Assembly (NCBI RefSeq): GCF_024459955.1
Contig: NZ_JANFXK010000016.1
Span: 34,196-98,195, forward strand
Source: Anaerovorax odorimutans
GTDB lineage: Bacteria > Bacillota > Clostridia > Peptostreptococcales > Anaerovoracaceae
DNA length: 64,000 nt
Direction of reading: 5' to 3'
In this document: piece after piece, positions 26,601 through 34,311 of the stretch
Position numbering within the stretch: position 1 is the stretch's first letter
Layout: every line of letters begins with the position of its first letter
Program-made: the position numbers and the translations under genes
Notes under the pieces: generated by a model
Told to the model about the DNA's origin: nothing
The model's database searches: none
The model's input: only the letters and a program-made list of their open reading frames with translations

Positions 26601-29600
26601 CCATGGCATCGTAATAGCTGACCGTCTGATTTCCTTTTGGATCTGTCTCGGTCATTTTGGAAAGACCGTCATAGGTATAGTGTGTGGTATTCCCCTCACC
26701 GTCCGTTTGGCTAGTCATACGCCCATAACCATCGTAAGTGTAGGATACCTTGATTCCAGTCGGCCCTGTCTGGCTCAGCAGATTGCTGTCTGCGTCATAG
26801 ACGCTTTCCGTAATATTGCCGTTAAAATCCTGTTCCCATATCACGTTACCCTCCGCATCGTAACGAGACTGACGGGAAGCGCCGTCACTGCGGGTTTCTT
26901 TTGTTACCTTTCCCTGCTGGTCATACTCGTAACGGATAGTATTTCCCTCTTCATCAGTCTGGGAAATCAGGTTATAATCTTCATCATACTCCTGTTTTGC
27001 CTCTGTTCCGGCAATTTCCATATCGGTCGTCTTGTAATCCTCGTCAAATCCATATATAGATTCGTTGCCCTCCGCATCGGTGATTTGTGTTTCATCATCT
27101 TCATAGGTGATGTCGGATACTCCTCCATTGGCATCTTTCTGTTTTAACACTCTGCCATATTCGTCATAGGTGTTTTCCACGACTTTCTTTCCATTTCCAT
27201 CTGTCCAGGAAGTCATATAGCCGTTTGCGTCATAGTAATAGCTCACCTGGTCTCCGTCAGCATTGGTATAGGAGGTCATATAGCCATCCACATTATAGCC
27301 ATAGGAAAGAACACCTCCGTTGGGAAGTGTGATTGCCGTTGCCAAACCATCTTCACTGATAGCAAAATGATAAACCCTACCGCTACCGGTGGTCAATTTT
27401 TGTATCAGGCCGTCTTCATTGAGTTCCAGTTTTGTTTCCAGGCCTTTTTCATCGGTGATTTTTGTCAGCAGCCCGTAAGAATTAAAGGTATACAGCTTCT
27501 TTTCCTGCAAATCTCTGATTTCGTAATAGGTATTTTCCAGCTCTGAGCTTTCAATTTTTTTTAACTCCATGTAATAGCCATCGGGAGATCCCCACCCTGT
27601 TCCGGACTGTGGGAAAATAATTTCTTTGCCGTCCCCCATTTTCCAGGTCATACTGCCATCCTCATCACCAGTCAGATTTTGTTCATATTCAAAATTCCAG
27701 CCTTCGCCGAATATGCCGCTGGACTGATCTCCCATGGAATTATATGAACGCGTCAAGGCAAAGTCTCCGTTGAATTCTGTGTTTTCGGCATCCACACTTT
27801 CAAAATAATAGTTGCCGAGACTTGTATTGATCGGCTCCAGGTCAAAAGCCGCACATTTTCCTCTACCCAGGTTCGCCTTTACCAGAGCCTTTCTGTGCTT
27901 CTTAGACAGCTTGGCTTCTCTGGTATAATTTTTCGTTTTATTCTTTTTAGGACTGCGAATAAAGATGGTGCTGCCTGCATAGCACAGGTAGTCCACAGGC
28001 CGATTATCTTTTACCAGCTGTTTTACCTTTACACCATAAAATTTCGCTACATACGGCAGCGTATCCTTTTTCTTAAATTTATATACAATAAACTCGTCGC
28101 TCTTGCCTTCCGGCGTTGTATTTTCATCATCCGAAGCTTTTGCGTATACTCGGTAAGGCGTCGCATAAGAAAAACTTTTAAACGCATGGCTCTGCCAGTT
28201 GGAATCCGTATATCCGGTATACCCTTTTTCAAAGCTGACCTGATCTTTCACCAGGTTGCTGTTTGGATATACTTTTCCGTATTCCGCTCCCTTATATGTA
28301 CCTTTTTGCCCATTGTTGAGACGGTAATCCACATCCAGCTCAGGGCGCACTACACCGTCGGCCAGCACGCCTTTCAATGCTTGCCGGTTTCCCGGATTGC
28401 TAGTCAGCGGACGCAGATTGATTACAGGTGCTTTGAGCGGATAGTCCTGATCCACCTCCTCAGGCACGGTCCAGTTGAGATCCAGATACATTTTGTGCTC
28501 TCCATGCTGATTTCCCGGTCCGGAAAAACATACGGCATCTTGATCTTCCTTTTCCGGCCGCAGCACCAGACCGTAGTTTTTATCACCTTTCGCCCATGCC
28601 TTTACTGCTGTCTTAATATTCCAGGTGACCCATTTATCACCCCCGGAAACATCCTGCCCGTCATCAATTTTTTTGAAATTAGTTGGCTTTGTGTTCCAGG
28701 TTCGGTTGCTGTCGCTTTTCCAGTCATCCAGAACCATGTCGCAGTAAACCTTACTCCCTGATGCAGGATTTCCTGCATATTTGAAGGCCTTCAGTTCGGC
28801 TTTTTTAATGGTCGCGTTTTCCTGTATTTTTGTAAAATTATATTTAATCCGTAAGTAAGAACGGGTATTCTTATAGGTAATCGAAGGAACTCCTGTCATA
28901 TTGCCCCGCTCATAACCCGCATACAGGTAAGACACTCCCGTATGGTCCACATCGGGACCCGCATGGCCCTTCCCGGAGGTATCTACTCCATTTTCAACCA
29001 TGTTGCATACAAGTTTGCTTTTGGTCAGATTGATTTTGGGGTCAATGGTAACTGGATATGCCCTCTGGGGCGCGGACAGCCATTCCTGATCCGGCGTTAC
29101 TGTCAGGACCTGCTTTCCGTCTTCTTCCGTAAGCGCCAGAGTAATTCCCAGAGACTGCTCCCCTGCATTATCAATCATATAAGGAGCATCTATGGTGAAT
29201 ACTGTACTGTACTGTTCATTACGATATGCTTGCAGCTGATTATCTTTTATTCGATACTTCAGGCCTCTTCCCTCCAAAATATAGCGGAACTCCTTTAGCT
29301 CCGCCGGCTTGTTGAGAATGATATCCTCCTTCACATAGTCCCCATGGGTTGTATACTGCAGGTCTATGTTTTTCGCCACATTGTTGTAGCGGATTGCGTT
29401 TTCCAGGACGACTTCGTCTTTCAGTTTGCCAAAATCCGGGGCCATTTTAAAGCTCGTGTCTTCCTGCTCAATAGCAATGGAGCTTCCCTCTTTTGGCAAA
29501 TGAATGTCATAGCTGCCTGCTTTATTTGTATAATGGTCTCCGGCTTTCACCAGATCGTTTTCCACTTGCTTTTCTTTTCCGTTTTCATCCTTATAGGTCA

Positions 29601-30015
29601 GTGGTTCGTCTGTGATTCTGGTGATATATTCGTTTTTCCCTACTTGATAAGTGGCACTGTTTCCGCTCTCTTCAACCAGTGTACCATCGATTTCAGGCAG
29701 CTCTTCATCAAGTGTCGGCTCTCTTTTTACGCTGACTCCTGTTGTTTTTTCCTTTTTAACGTCCGATATATCCGTTTCGTTATCCGCCTTTTGATGAGTT
29801 TCTTTTTCTTCTGACGGTGTTGTCTCTTTGGTTTGGTTTTCTTTCTGTCTGCGGTCGAATTCCTCGGATTGCTTTTTGATATCTTCCTGAATTTTCTCCG
29901 GGCTGTTTTCGGTGGCAAAAACCGATTGCGGTATTAACCCGGTCAAAAGCAGCAGAATCAAGATATAGGCAATGGATTTTTTTATCATTTTTTTCGTTTT
30001 ATCAAGTTGACTCAT
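20659..30015 (-). CDS. Secreted RHS/YD-repeat polymorphic toxin with EndoU-like nuclease tip
   Basis: 3118 residues. Order: signal peptide (1-35, ending QSVFA); charged linker; DNRLRE/CBM-like domain (about 340-510); LysM-like segment (about 650-700); DUF6531-like start of the shell (GNYYFES, about 720); some 70 YD repeats (about 880-2400); acidic loop (about 2410-2500); RHS core ending YDPSGNW (about 2724); lysine-rich linker; pre-toxin (ALNWLSFGTLDLGRTYL); toxin tip (about 3005-3118). The tip has KHIINEH, GGNHGKSFFPPKWS and QTAYGHY, which match the two histidine regions, KS/FP/WS block and TAY end of bacterial EndoU-type RNases. By analogy with WapA it should be exported, encapsulate the tip and deliver it to neighbours. 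RHS identity is firm, EndoU assignment moderate. Confidence 0.93.
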   Translation of the reverse strand: MSQLDKTKKMIKKSIAYILILLLLTGLIPQSVFATENSPEKIQEDIKKQSEEFDRRQKENQTKETTPSEEKETHQKADNETDISDVKKEKTTGVSVKREPTLDEELPEIDGTLVEESGNSATYQVGKNEYITRITDEPLTYKDENGKEKQVENDLVKAGDHYTNKAGSYDIHLPKEGSSIAIEQEDTSFKMAPDFGKLKDEVVLENAIRYNNVAKNIDLQYTTHGDYVKEDIILNKPAELKEFRYILEGRGLKYRIKDNQLQAYRNEQYSTVFTIDAPYMIDNAGEQSLGITLALTEEDGKQVLTVTPDQEWLSAPQRAYPVTIDPKINLTKSKLVCNMVENGVDTSGKGHAGPDVDHTGVSYLYAGYERGNMTGVPSITYKNTRSYLRIKYNFTKIQENATIKKAELKAFKYAGNPASGSKVYCDMVLDDWKSDSNRTWNTKPTNFKKIDDGQDVSGGDKWVTWNIKTAVKAWAKGDKNYGLVLRPEKEDQDAVCFSGPGNQHGEHKMYLDLNWTVPEEVDQDYPLKAPVINLRPLTSNPGNRQALKGVLADGVVRPELDVDYRLNNGQKGTYKGAEYGKVYPNSNLVKDQVSFEKGYTGYTDSNWQSHAFKSFSYATPYRVYAKASDDENTTPEGKSDEFIVYKFKKKDTLPYVAKFYGVKVKQLVKDNRPVDYLCYAGSTIFIRSPKKNKTKNYTREAKLSKKHRKALVKANLGRGKCAAFDLEPINTSLGNYYFESVDAENTEFNGDFALTRSYNSMGDQSSGIFGEGWNFEYEQNLTGDEDGSMTWKMGDGKEIIFPQSGTGWGSPDGYYMELKKIESSELENTYYEIRDLQEKKLYTFNSYGLLTKITDEKGLETKLELNEDGLIQKLTTGSGRVYHFAISEDGLATAITLPNGGVLSYGYNVDGYMTSYTNADGDQVSYYYDANGYMTSWTDGNGKKVVENTYDEYGRVLKQKDANGGVSDITYEDDETQITDAEGNESIYGFDEDYKTTDMEIAGTEAKQEYDEDYNLISQTDEEGNTIRYEYDQQGKVTKETRSDGASRQSRYDAEGNVIWEQDFNGNITESVYDADSNLLSQTGPTGIKVSYTYDGYGRMTSQTDGEGNTTHYTYDGLSKMTETDPKGNQTVSYYDAMGNLINEVDPEGVENKNMYTKGGKNSGTWQTGGAGETYGYDRTGNCTSITDSEGATTTFSYDAMGNMTCVKGPDGSMLSYTYDALGHKTSETDSRGNKTHYQYDKFGNLTEETDAQGNVKTYEYDGLSQLTKETNAKGGETVYEYDDNTGQIIKQTGPEGTEKFDYDSEGNLLSSVDGKGGKSAFSYDAIGNILTETQPSGLKIHYTYDKNRNLIQKTDSAGRTITFQYDELGNMVSETDELGNETQYIYDKAGKLIQETGPDGRTSKYEYDGAGNIIKETDAEGNVTKMTYDTLGNMTSQTDARGNVTRYTYDAMGNLRKTIDAVGNETNYTYNEAEMPVSETDRNGNTTRYEYDSLHQITKVIDPLGNAVTTTYDELGGEKRINSPDGGFEENTYDKYGNLIKTADKEGLITQYEYDKAGQLIREWDNAGNETAYAYDLSGNMISQTDSAGRTASYIYDAAGDLIKEISFDGDVTEYAYDKKGQLISTTDNAGNKTTFTYDCAGNVITETDQAKRTWTYAYDRLDQLKKETDPLGQTSSHTYDAAGNLIKTENPDGTAVSYLYDKLDQLTGEIDEAGNKNTYTYDREGQLIQETDKEGGSTEYLYDAAGNVISTKDANGAVTKTEYTKTGKIKEVIYPRGGKEAYTYDTHGNVLTEKSAAGAVTSYTYDKDDKLLRQKEPNGLLYEYAYDRAGRITEIKDSMGAQSGLTYDRKGNVSQEKRENGGVIRYNYDKLHQVTRIVNEKGAVTSYAYDEAGNLASELSPSGAKTSYTYDKLDRIKTIKESMLAKVEYTYDKAGNLTKVKQKDKNETYAYDNTGNQIRTVSPGGRTEEFSYDKNGEMTGERNGKGQQTKMAYDAMGRLRQTIDAKGNVTKTDYDEEGNLIKVTDPMGNSMSYGYDLGGRMVRVTDPLKNTTSYTYDDMDNLTAVTDAAGNSTRYKYDLHGNLTRVTTPEGKVEQFKYDVADRLISKTRPDGSRIKYNYDKLNSLVGKSYSDGSKGTVYGYDKAGNKISMKDESGKSKYTYDKLDRLKTVTDGQGKTISYYYDEYDRISKITYPDGRKVSYQYDLDDNLTKVSDSRGLTVKYRYDKNNNVISCSRSDGTVTTYKYDELDQLIQLVNRKGKKNLSSFSYTYDANGRITKETALQDSKKETRIYTYDKAGQLTGCAEKKGGKTEKTRYTYNSSGDKIAVTEGKETIVTRYNDDHQITSRTNKTTGETIRYTYDKNGNLIAKKENGEKTTYKYDAEDRLRAVSSGGQVLMSATYDGEDNKVFQMTRKIVSTEGSTGSTAAASLQADKEGEEDDESDSTAGKGNSEQGGTSGKASQSWFDPDIFGYGFIQGLAKSCANLNQGLAYGIGDKIRELWTGKTAYNTDGTANGTVAGDAGSDDPERIEDVIVPGAETDYLSTIVIPGTDPGTAVTYDLTYYVNDVNTEYAQTLMEYGKDGKVKAAYTYGNERLTADFTGEGAAYSGEQAGLSTYLYDGKGNVAQNMDSGAGTITRSLRYDVFGEITEGAEENDVLYGYNGEEHIQNVNLQYLRDRYYDPQTGSFVSQDDYLGETDDPITQNRYAYGDNDPVNNYDPSGNWSLKKLFNKGKRKAKQVGSAIKRGAGNAVNTLRSGYTSVKKKISSYNRRSSSKPPTPPKPPARTFKGRSKSTVPSYRSYNRKLTKSYHEYKKDTKNGKKFKKPKTSSSDGSGSKGDKSKKDKGKKASGKKKSYGCGGSGKKGGAAASTKGFLTGFVNYLKTKGKNWYKNADARAYKAFKTGGVDNWADYLTFGIVGAGKNYFKNNAARWKAFKKKPTVYNALNWLSFGTLDLGRTYLTSKPGSYAWWDSFFGIAGIIIGAKYVKGKGGKVRIRSHKAKTTVKVSKNKLKHIINEHKPGKYAQTLAHKPRQMVEDELNGGNHGKSFFPPKWSNETIEKAVNYGYKKAIKKGKVNGDYNFKYKGEIITIHFRKGEIQTAYGHYRYTYEDLLKMQGGK

Positions 30016-30019
30016 GGTC

Positions 30020-30724
30020 TTATCTCCTCTTCTTATAAACAGTCAGCCCTATCTGAAAAAGCAGAGCCGCCGCCAGTGTTCCCAGTATGCTGTAAAACAG
30101 ACACATCCAAACTTTCTGCGCCCAATCGGCAGAAAAAAGATCTGCCGTCTGCCGAATTATCCATCCCAGAATGCCGCAGGACGCCGTGACAGCCAATAGT
30201 TTCAAATAACAAAATCGAAGAGTAATAAATCCCATTCGCAGAGTACGCCAAAACCTTGCGTTATATAAAGAGAAGGTCAGAAATTGCATCAGAATTATTG
30301 GGGTTATCAGCACAGACAGGATCTGTGACAATAGATGGATCGTCCATTTAATTACTTCGAAATTCCAACTGTTTTTCAGTAATTCATATAGGAAAACCGC
30401 AAAGACTCCGTTCAACAGACCGAATACCAGATAGAATCCCGCTGCCGCCGGAAGGAACAGCGCCATTCGGGAAAGGTAGGAGCCAAGACCCTTGTACCGA
30501 CTGATGCCGCATGCCCTCTCCACTTGATAAGTCAGCATAGCAGTTATAAATACGGACAATCCCGCGAAAACCGTAAAAAAACCCACATATGCAGGAACTT
30601 CCATGTTTATATGAATCCTCACATATTCCATAATCCCCGGTAAAAGCCAAATCCCTATCGCGCCCAGAGTCAGCGAGCCCGTAAATGCCCATATGGCGAT
30701 GGGTCTGTTTTTTAATAGCTGCAT
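30020..30724 (-). CDS. Polytopic membrane protein upstream of the RHS toxin
   Basis: 234 residues with about six hydrophobic segments (for example WAFTGSLTLGAIGIWLLPG, VGFFTVFAGLSVFITAML, LFYSILGTLAAALLFQIGL). Arginine and lysine lie between helices 2 and 3. No family is recognised. Its stop is 4 bases before the toxin ATG, so it is probably co-transcribed and may help export, anchoring or control of the toxin; that is inference. Confidence 0.7.
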   Translation of the reverse strand: MQLLKNRPIAIWAFTGSLTLGAIGIWLLPGIMEYVRIHINMEVPAYVGFFTVFAGLSVFITAMLTYQVERACGISRYKGLGSYLSRMALFLPAAAGFYLVFGLLNGVFAVFLYELLKNSWNFEVIKWTIHLLSQILSVLITPIILMQFLTFSLYNARFWRTLRMGFITLRFCYLKLLAVTASCGILGWIIRQTADLFSADWAQKVWMCLFYSILGTLAAALLFQIGLTVYKKRR

Positions 30725-30822
30725 GATCCTTCTCCTTTTTTCTTCAAATAAATTTCATGTGTTTATCACATTTAATTATCCGAAGATTGGTGTATTAATG
30801 CAATGCCTCTGACACAGCATGA

Positions 30823-30872
30823 CAAAATCCCGCATGAAATTGTCGCCGGGTGCAATTTCATACGGGATTTTG
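30823..30872. promoter_or_regulatory. Long hairpin in the divergent agrB / toxin-operon intergenic region
   Basis: A 20-base arm (30823-30842, starting CAAAATCCCG) is repeated inverted at 30853-30872 with one mismatch and a 10-base loop. It lies between the minus-strand toxin operon and plus-strand agrB. It could be a regulator-binding palindrome, a bidirectional terminator or an RNA structure in a leader. No clear -35/-10 pair could be chosen in this gap. Confidence 0.6.
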
Positions 30873-30951
30873 CAATTTGATGTAATTTTAATTGTCATTT
30901 TGTGGATTTTTTATTAAGCTGAGAGACATGGAAGCGGAGGGTATAGTAAAT

Positions 30952-31548
30952 ATGAAAAAAGGATTCCAGGAAAAAATCGTTTCAGTTTTAAATGCTCAGT
31001 TGGCTTTGACACACACGGACACCTTAAAGGTTCGATACGCTTTGGAACTTTTAAGGAATGAAGGATTAAAAACGCTTATTCTGTTGTTTGTTTTCTCCTT
31101 TGCAGGCTTTTTCAAGGAGTTCATCCTTTGTATGGCCATTGCCTGTACGGTTCGCGTGTTTGCCGGCGGAATGCACATGAAGACAAATATAGGTTGTTTT
31201 ACCTTGAGCTTTATTTTCTTGTATGCGGAGATTATACTGCTTCCGAGGCTGGCAGCCTTTCCTGATTCTGTGTATCAGGTGCTCTTGCTCATCAGCGTCT
31301 TGATCATCTGCGGATTGTCGCCTCTTGCCTCTTACAAGCGGCCATTTCAGGGACAGAAAAGATATAAATTGTGTAAAAAAAACGCAATCCTCTTTAGCCT
31401 TTTATGGTGTGTATGTTTGTTGTTCTTCGTCCCTGATACATATTTGAGGAACTGCGGAATATGGTTTTTCAACCTGCAGGCAGTACAGATGGTCATGACA
31501 TATTTCTACCGAAAGGTAAACGAAGAAAGGAGAAATTCCAATGTTTAA
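30952..31548 (+). CDS. agrB: AgrB-like autoinducer peptide-processing protease
   Basis: 198 residues with four to six membrane helices. The catalytic pattern of AgrB is visible: RVFAGGMHMKTNIGC (histidine and cysteine of the cysteine protease, about residues 66-75). AgrB removes the C-terminal tail of AgrD and forms the ring. GGAGG lies about 11 bases before ATG 30952; an ATG at 30928 would add 8 residues. The gene overlaps agrD by 8 bases. Confidence 0.92.
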   Translation: MKKGFQEKIVSVLNAQLALTHTDTLKVRYALELLRNEGLKTLILLFVFSFAGFFKEFILCMAIACTVRVFAGGMHMKTNIGCFTLSFIFLYAEIILLPRLAAFPDSVYQVLLLISVLIICGLSPLASYKRPFQGQKRYKLCKKNAILFSLLWCVCLLFFVPDTYLRNCGIWFFNLQAVQMVMTYFYRKVNEERRNSNV

Positions 31549-31675
31549 AAAGTTAAAAAAGTGTACGCTCCCTATGATTGCAATGGCTTTGATCGCACTT
31601 TCTGATCTGGCGACCTCCACAAGTACAATCATGCATTGGGGCGAACCGGATTGTCCAAAAGAATTATGGAAATAG
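31541..31675 (+). CDS. agrD: AgrD-like precursor of a cyclic signalling peptide
   Basis: 44 codons. Basic amphipathic leader (MFKKLKKCTL), hydrophobic helix (PMIAMALIAL), signal region ATSTSTIMHW and the acidic recognition tail GEPDCPKELWK, which matches the DEPExPKEL tail of staphylococcal AgrD. The core before the GEP cut has no cysteine; serine or threonine at positions 6 or 5 from its end would have to close the ring, giving a lactone rather than a thiolactone. AAGGAG lies upstream, inside agrB. Confidence 0.85.
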   Translation: MFKKLKKCTLPMIAMALIALSDLATSTSTIMHWGEPDCPKELWK

Positions 31676-32917
31676 AACTTTAATCAGAATTACTTCATCG
31701 TTCATTCTGATTTCCAGCCTCCCCTGATATTTCTCTGCGATAGACCGAATGTTTGGCAGGCCATAGCCGCGCAAAGTTCCTTCTTTTGTTGAATATCCTC
31801 TGCTCATCATTTGCGTTTGATCTATCGCAGAATTCTCAGGGCGATAATTGATTGTCTGCAGAAAACTCTTTTCATTTTCTTCCCCTATTTCAAAAAATAT
31901 TTTTCTTTTTGCCCCCACAAAGTCCGAAGCTGCTTCCATAGCGTTATCAAGAAGATTTCCTACAACCTCGATTAATTCTTTCTGTGTGCAGAGCATAGCC
32001 GGAAGCGGATCTTTTATTATCGTACTAAGCTGCAGATTTCTCTTATCTGCCGTTTCTTTCTTTTTCATCAAAAAAGCCGATAAAATACTGTCCCCGGAAT
32101 ATACTAGGGTGGAGCGATTTTCATTTCTCTCTGTAATCAGTTCCTGCGTATACCTGCGTATTTCCTCAACCGTTTTTTCATAGTCCTCAGATTCCGTCAA
32201 ATCATGAATCAATTGAATATGCTTCGCAAATTCATGCTGTTTCTGTGCCATCTGTTTAATAAACGCTTCCTTGGTTTCGAAAAGCTTCTGATGATACTGA
32301 ATGATTTCTTCCTGCCTCTTAGAAACAAGCAGATTATAGGCTAAGAATCCGTTGGTCGCTATCACAAGGAGTACCAGAATAAAGACGCTTTCTTCCACTG
32401 TGTTAGTCTCATTCCAATTATACATATATGCAGCCTGAATAATATAAAAATTCAGAAGCACAACCCAAATCACACGTTTGTATCGGTGATAGTAAAGCTG
32501 CAGAGCTTCTAATTTTACTAACTTTATAACCCCGTATATTACCGCTGTCATCAGAAGTAATACAGAGAAAATATACATTGGATGATTCAAAAAGGACGGA
32601 GAAATTAAATTACAAATAAAGAGTACAATCAGTTGAAAAATCTGACAAATCATCAAACTGCTGATCGTATCGAAAAAAACATCCAAGAAACGACCCCTAT
32701 AACATAGAAATACGATCATTGTTATTAAAAAAACATTCAAACCTGTATTTATATCAATAGACAATTGGTCGGCAGCTGTCGCTGCGACAGCCATAATAAC
32801 TGCAGTGATAATAATTTTTCCTTTTTTCTGGTAATCCCTGCGCAATATACACAAAACACCGCACAACATCAGCATTTCCAATAATGATGCTATCCCATTA
32901 AATATGGTACCATCCAT
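31664..32917 (-). CDS. AgrC-like membrane histidine kinase
   Basis: 417 residues. Six to seven N-terminal helices (about 1-205) form the peptide sensor. The kinase part has the HPK10-type H-box QKQHEFAKHIQLIHDL, N-box NLLDNAMEAASDF and G-box GYSTKEGTLRGYGLPNI. It lies directly downstream of the LytTR regulator gene and converges with agrD, the two 3' ends overlapping by 12 bases. It is the likely receptor of the AgrD-derived peptide. Confidence 0.92.
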   Translation of the reverse strand: MDGTIFNGIASLLEMLMLCGVLCILRRDYQKKGKIIITAVIMAVAATAADQLSIDINTGLNVFLITMIVFLCYRGRFLDVFFDTISSLMICQIFQLIVLFICNLISPSFLNHPMYIFSVLLLMTAVIYGVIKLVKLEALQLYYHRYKRVIWVVLLNFYIIQAAYMYNWNETNTVEESVFILVLLVIATNGFLAYNLLVSKRQEEIIQYHQKLFETKEAFIKQMAQKQHEFAKHIQLIHDLTESEDYEKTVEEIRRYTQELITERNENRSTLVYSGDSILSAFLMKKKETADKRNLQLSTIIKDPLPAMLCTQKELIEVVGNLLDNAMEAASDFVGAKRKIFFEIGEENEKSFLQTINYRPENSAIDQTQMMSRGYSTKEGTLRGYGLPNIRSIAEKYQGRLEIRMNDEVILIKVLFP

Positions 32918-32923
32918 ACGGCA

Positions 32924-33673
32924 TTACTCCCTTTCAGATAAATATTTCCTATATTTTTCCAAAACGCGTTCATAATAAGTTTTACTGATTTCGCATCCAA
33001 AAGAAGTGGAAATATCAAAAACCGGTTTCCATATGTTTCTTCGGGATTTCACAATGTCCGCAACTCTAGTTACATTCAAAGCAAAAGACTTATGGCATCG
33101 AATGCAGTATGGTTCGTCAATTTCCACCAATAGTTTTTCTAAAGGTTTCCAGGGAAGTCGTATCTGTTCACGGTTGGTATAAAGATAACAAGCCCTTCCC
33201 ATTACTTCGATCCCCAAAATATCCTGAAATCGCAGCAGCTTCGTCCCGTCAGCCGTATCGAGAGGAATCACCCTTTCCAATTTTTTTCTTGCACCGCCAA
33301 GATTCTTGAGCAGAGGTTCGATACAGCGGCGCACCGTGCTTTCCTTCAATGGTTTGACAATATAGCTGTAACAGTGATATTCCTGAAAAGCATCCAACTG
33401 GTCCATATTGTATCCTGTAACGAAAACAATAGGCGTTAGTATGTATTCCTGAATGTCCCTTATCTTTTGTGCCAGGGAAAATCCATCTATCTGCGGCAGC
33501 TCTCTGTCGATGAAAAAAATATCCGTTAGTTTTCCGGCTTTGTTCAGATAGGCAATGGCATCTTCTCCATCTTTGCATGTGACAAAATTCAATTCCGGCT
33601 GGATACACGTCAAAATCTCTTGTAGCCGGGCCGCATCGGCTTTATTATCCTCAACGATCATCGCTAATAACAT
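32924..33673 (-). CDS. AgrA-like response regulator (REC–LytTR)
   Basis: 249 residues. The N-terminal receiver has MIVEDNKADAARL, the phosphorylation site FIDRELPQIDG (Asp about 57) and FVTGYN; the C-terminal LytTR DNA-binding domain has DILGIEVMGRACYLYTNR and CIRCHKSFALNVTRV. It stands upstream of the kinase in the same transcript. LytTR proteins bind direct repeats upstream of agr operons, so agrBD and possibly the adjacent toxin operon are candidate targets. Confidence 0.92.
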   Translation of the reverse strand: MLLAMIVEDNKADAARLQEILTCIQPELNFVTCKDGEDAIAYLNKAGKLTDIFFIDRELPQIDGFSLAQKIRDIQEYILTPIVFVTGYNMDQLDAFQEYHCYSYIVKPLKESTVRRCIEPLLKNLGGARKKLERVIPLDTADGTKLLRFQDILGIEVMGRACYLYTNREQIRLPWKPLEKLLVEIDEPYCIRCHKSFALNVTRVADIVKSRRNIWKPVFDISTSFGCEISKTYYERVLEKYRKYLSERE

Positions 33674-33710
33674 TTTCTTGTCATCTTCTTTCTATATTTC
33701 TTGCATTTTC

Positions 33711-34049
33711 TCACTGCCCATCATTCTCTTTGCGAAACTCCTCCAGCATCCCCATATACTTCTTAACTAGTTTTCGATCCTCCGGAAGCAAGGCTTCCCA
33801 AAGAACAATAAGTTCCCGTTGCTCTTCTGTTACATCCGGAAAAAGATTTTCTGAAGAAAAAAATTCCGCAAGCGTAATATCCAGTCCATTACAAATTTTT
33901 TCAATGGTAGGGATCGTAGGCATTTTATTCTGAGATACCGTATTGTTCAATGTCGTCCTCGATATATCCGACAGTTTCGCAAGCTTGTATAGACTAATCC
34001 CGCGCTCATCGCAAAGCTCCAGAATTCGGCTGATCACTTTGTTTTTCAT
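33711..34049 (-). CDS. XRE-family transcriptional regulator
   Basis: 112 residues. The first 65 are a Cro/CI helix-turn-helix (ISLYKLAKLSDISRTTLNNTVSQNKMPTIPTIEKIC). The C-terminal 45 residues are acidic and helical with LPEDRKLVKKYMGML. It is first in the minus-strand XRE–LytTR–kinase unit. Target unknown; autoregulation and control of the quorum-sensing genes are plausible. Confidence 0.85.
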   Translation of the reverse strand: MKNKVISRILELCDERGISLYKLAKLSDISRTTLNNTVSQNKMPTIPTIEKICNGLDITLAEFFSSENLFPDVTEEQRELIVLWEALLPEDRKLVKKYMGMLEEFRKENDGQ

Positions 34050-34179
34050 ATGTGCCCTCCCTGTTTACAGTTTATCCCATTCATACGAAATTTATTAGAC
34101 TGATAGTAAGGGGCTATTTATATAACCCTTTAAGGGCCTATATTGCACAAATTTGTACCATTATCCCTGCACAAATCCA

Positions 34180-34208
34180 TTGATTTTCACCCATATCTAT
34201 GGTATATT
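34180..34208 (+). promoter_or_regulatory. Promoter of the amino-acid ABC transporter
   Basis: TTGATT (34180-34185), a 17-base spacer and TATATT (34203-34208), about 100 bases before the binding-protein gene. A CCCTTTAAGGG palindrome (34126-34136) lies upstream and could be an operator. Confidence 0.6.
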
Positions 34209-34311
34209 TTTATTGTAATATCGCTTTATTCCAATAATGTGCAAATGCCGCATAGGGATAAAGCGAAATTATTCTTATTTATTACTCATTTTGTTATGGA
34301 GGAAACACATC

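Noticed and set aside
22850..27330. Regularly spaced similar DNA segments resembling a CRISPR-like array
   Set aside because: They are YD repeats inside one coding frame, not palindromic repeats with unique spacers, and no cas genes are present.
21377..29814. Many long plus-strand open frames opposite the RHS gene, some above 250 codons
   Set aside because: They follow from the repeated codons of the YD repeats, lack ribosome binding sites and show low-complexity hydrophobic sequence; the minus-strand frame is continuous and has all RHS domains.
34237..34311. Longer N-terminus for the amino-acid binding lipoprotein
   Set aside because: GGAGG directly before 34312 and the lipoprotein signal peptide starting there decide the start.
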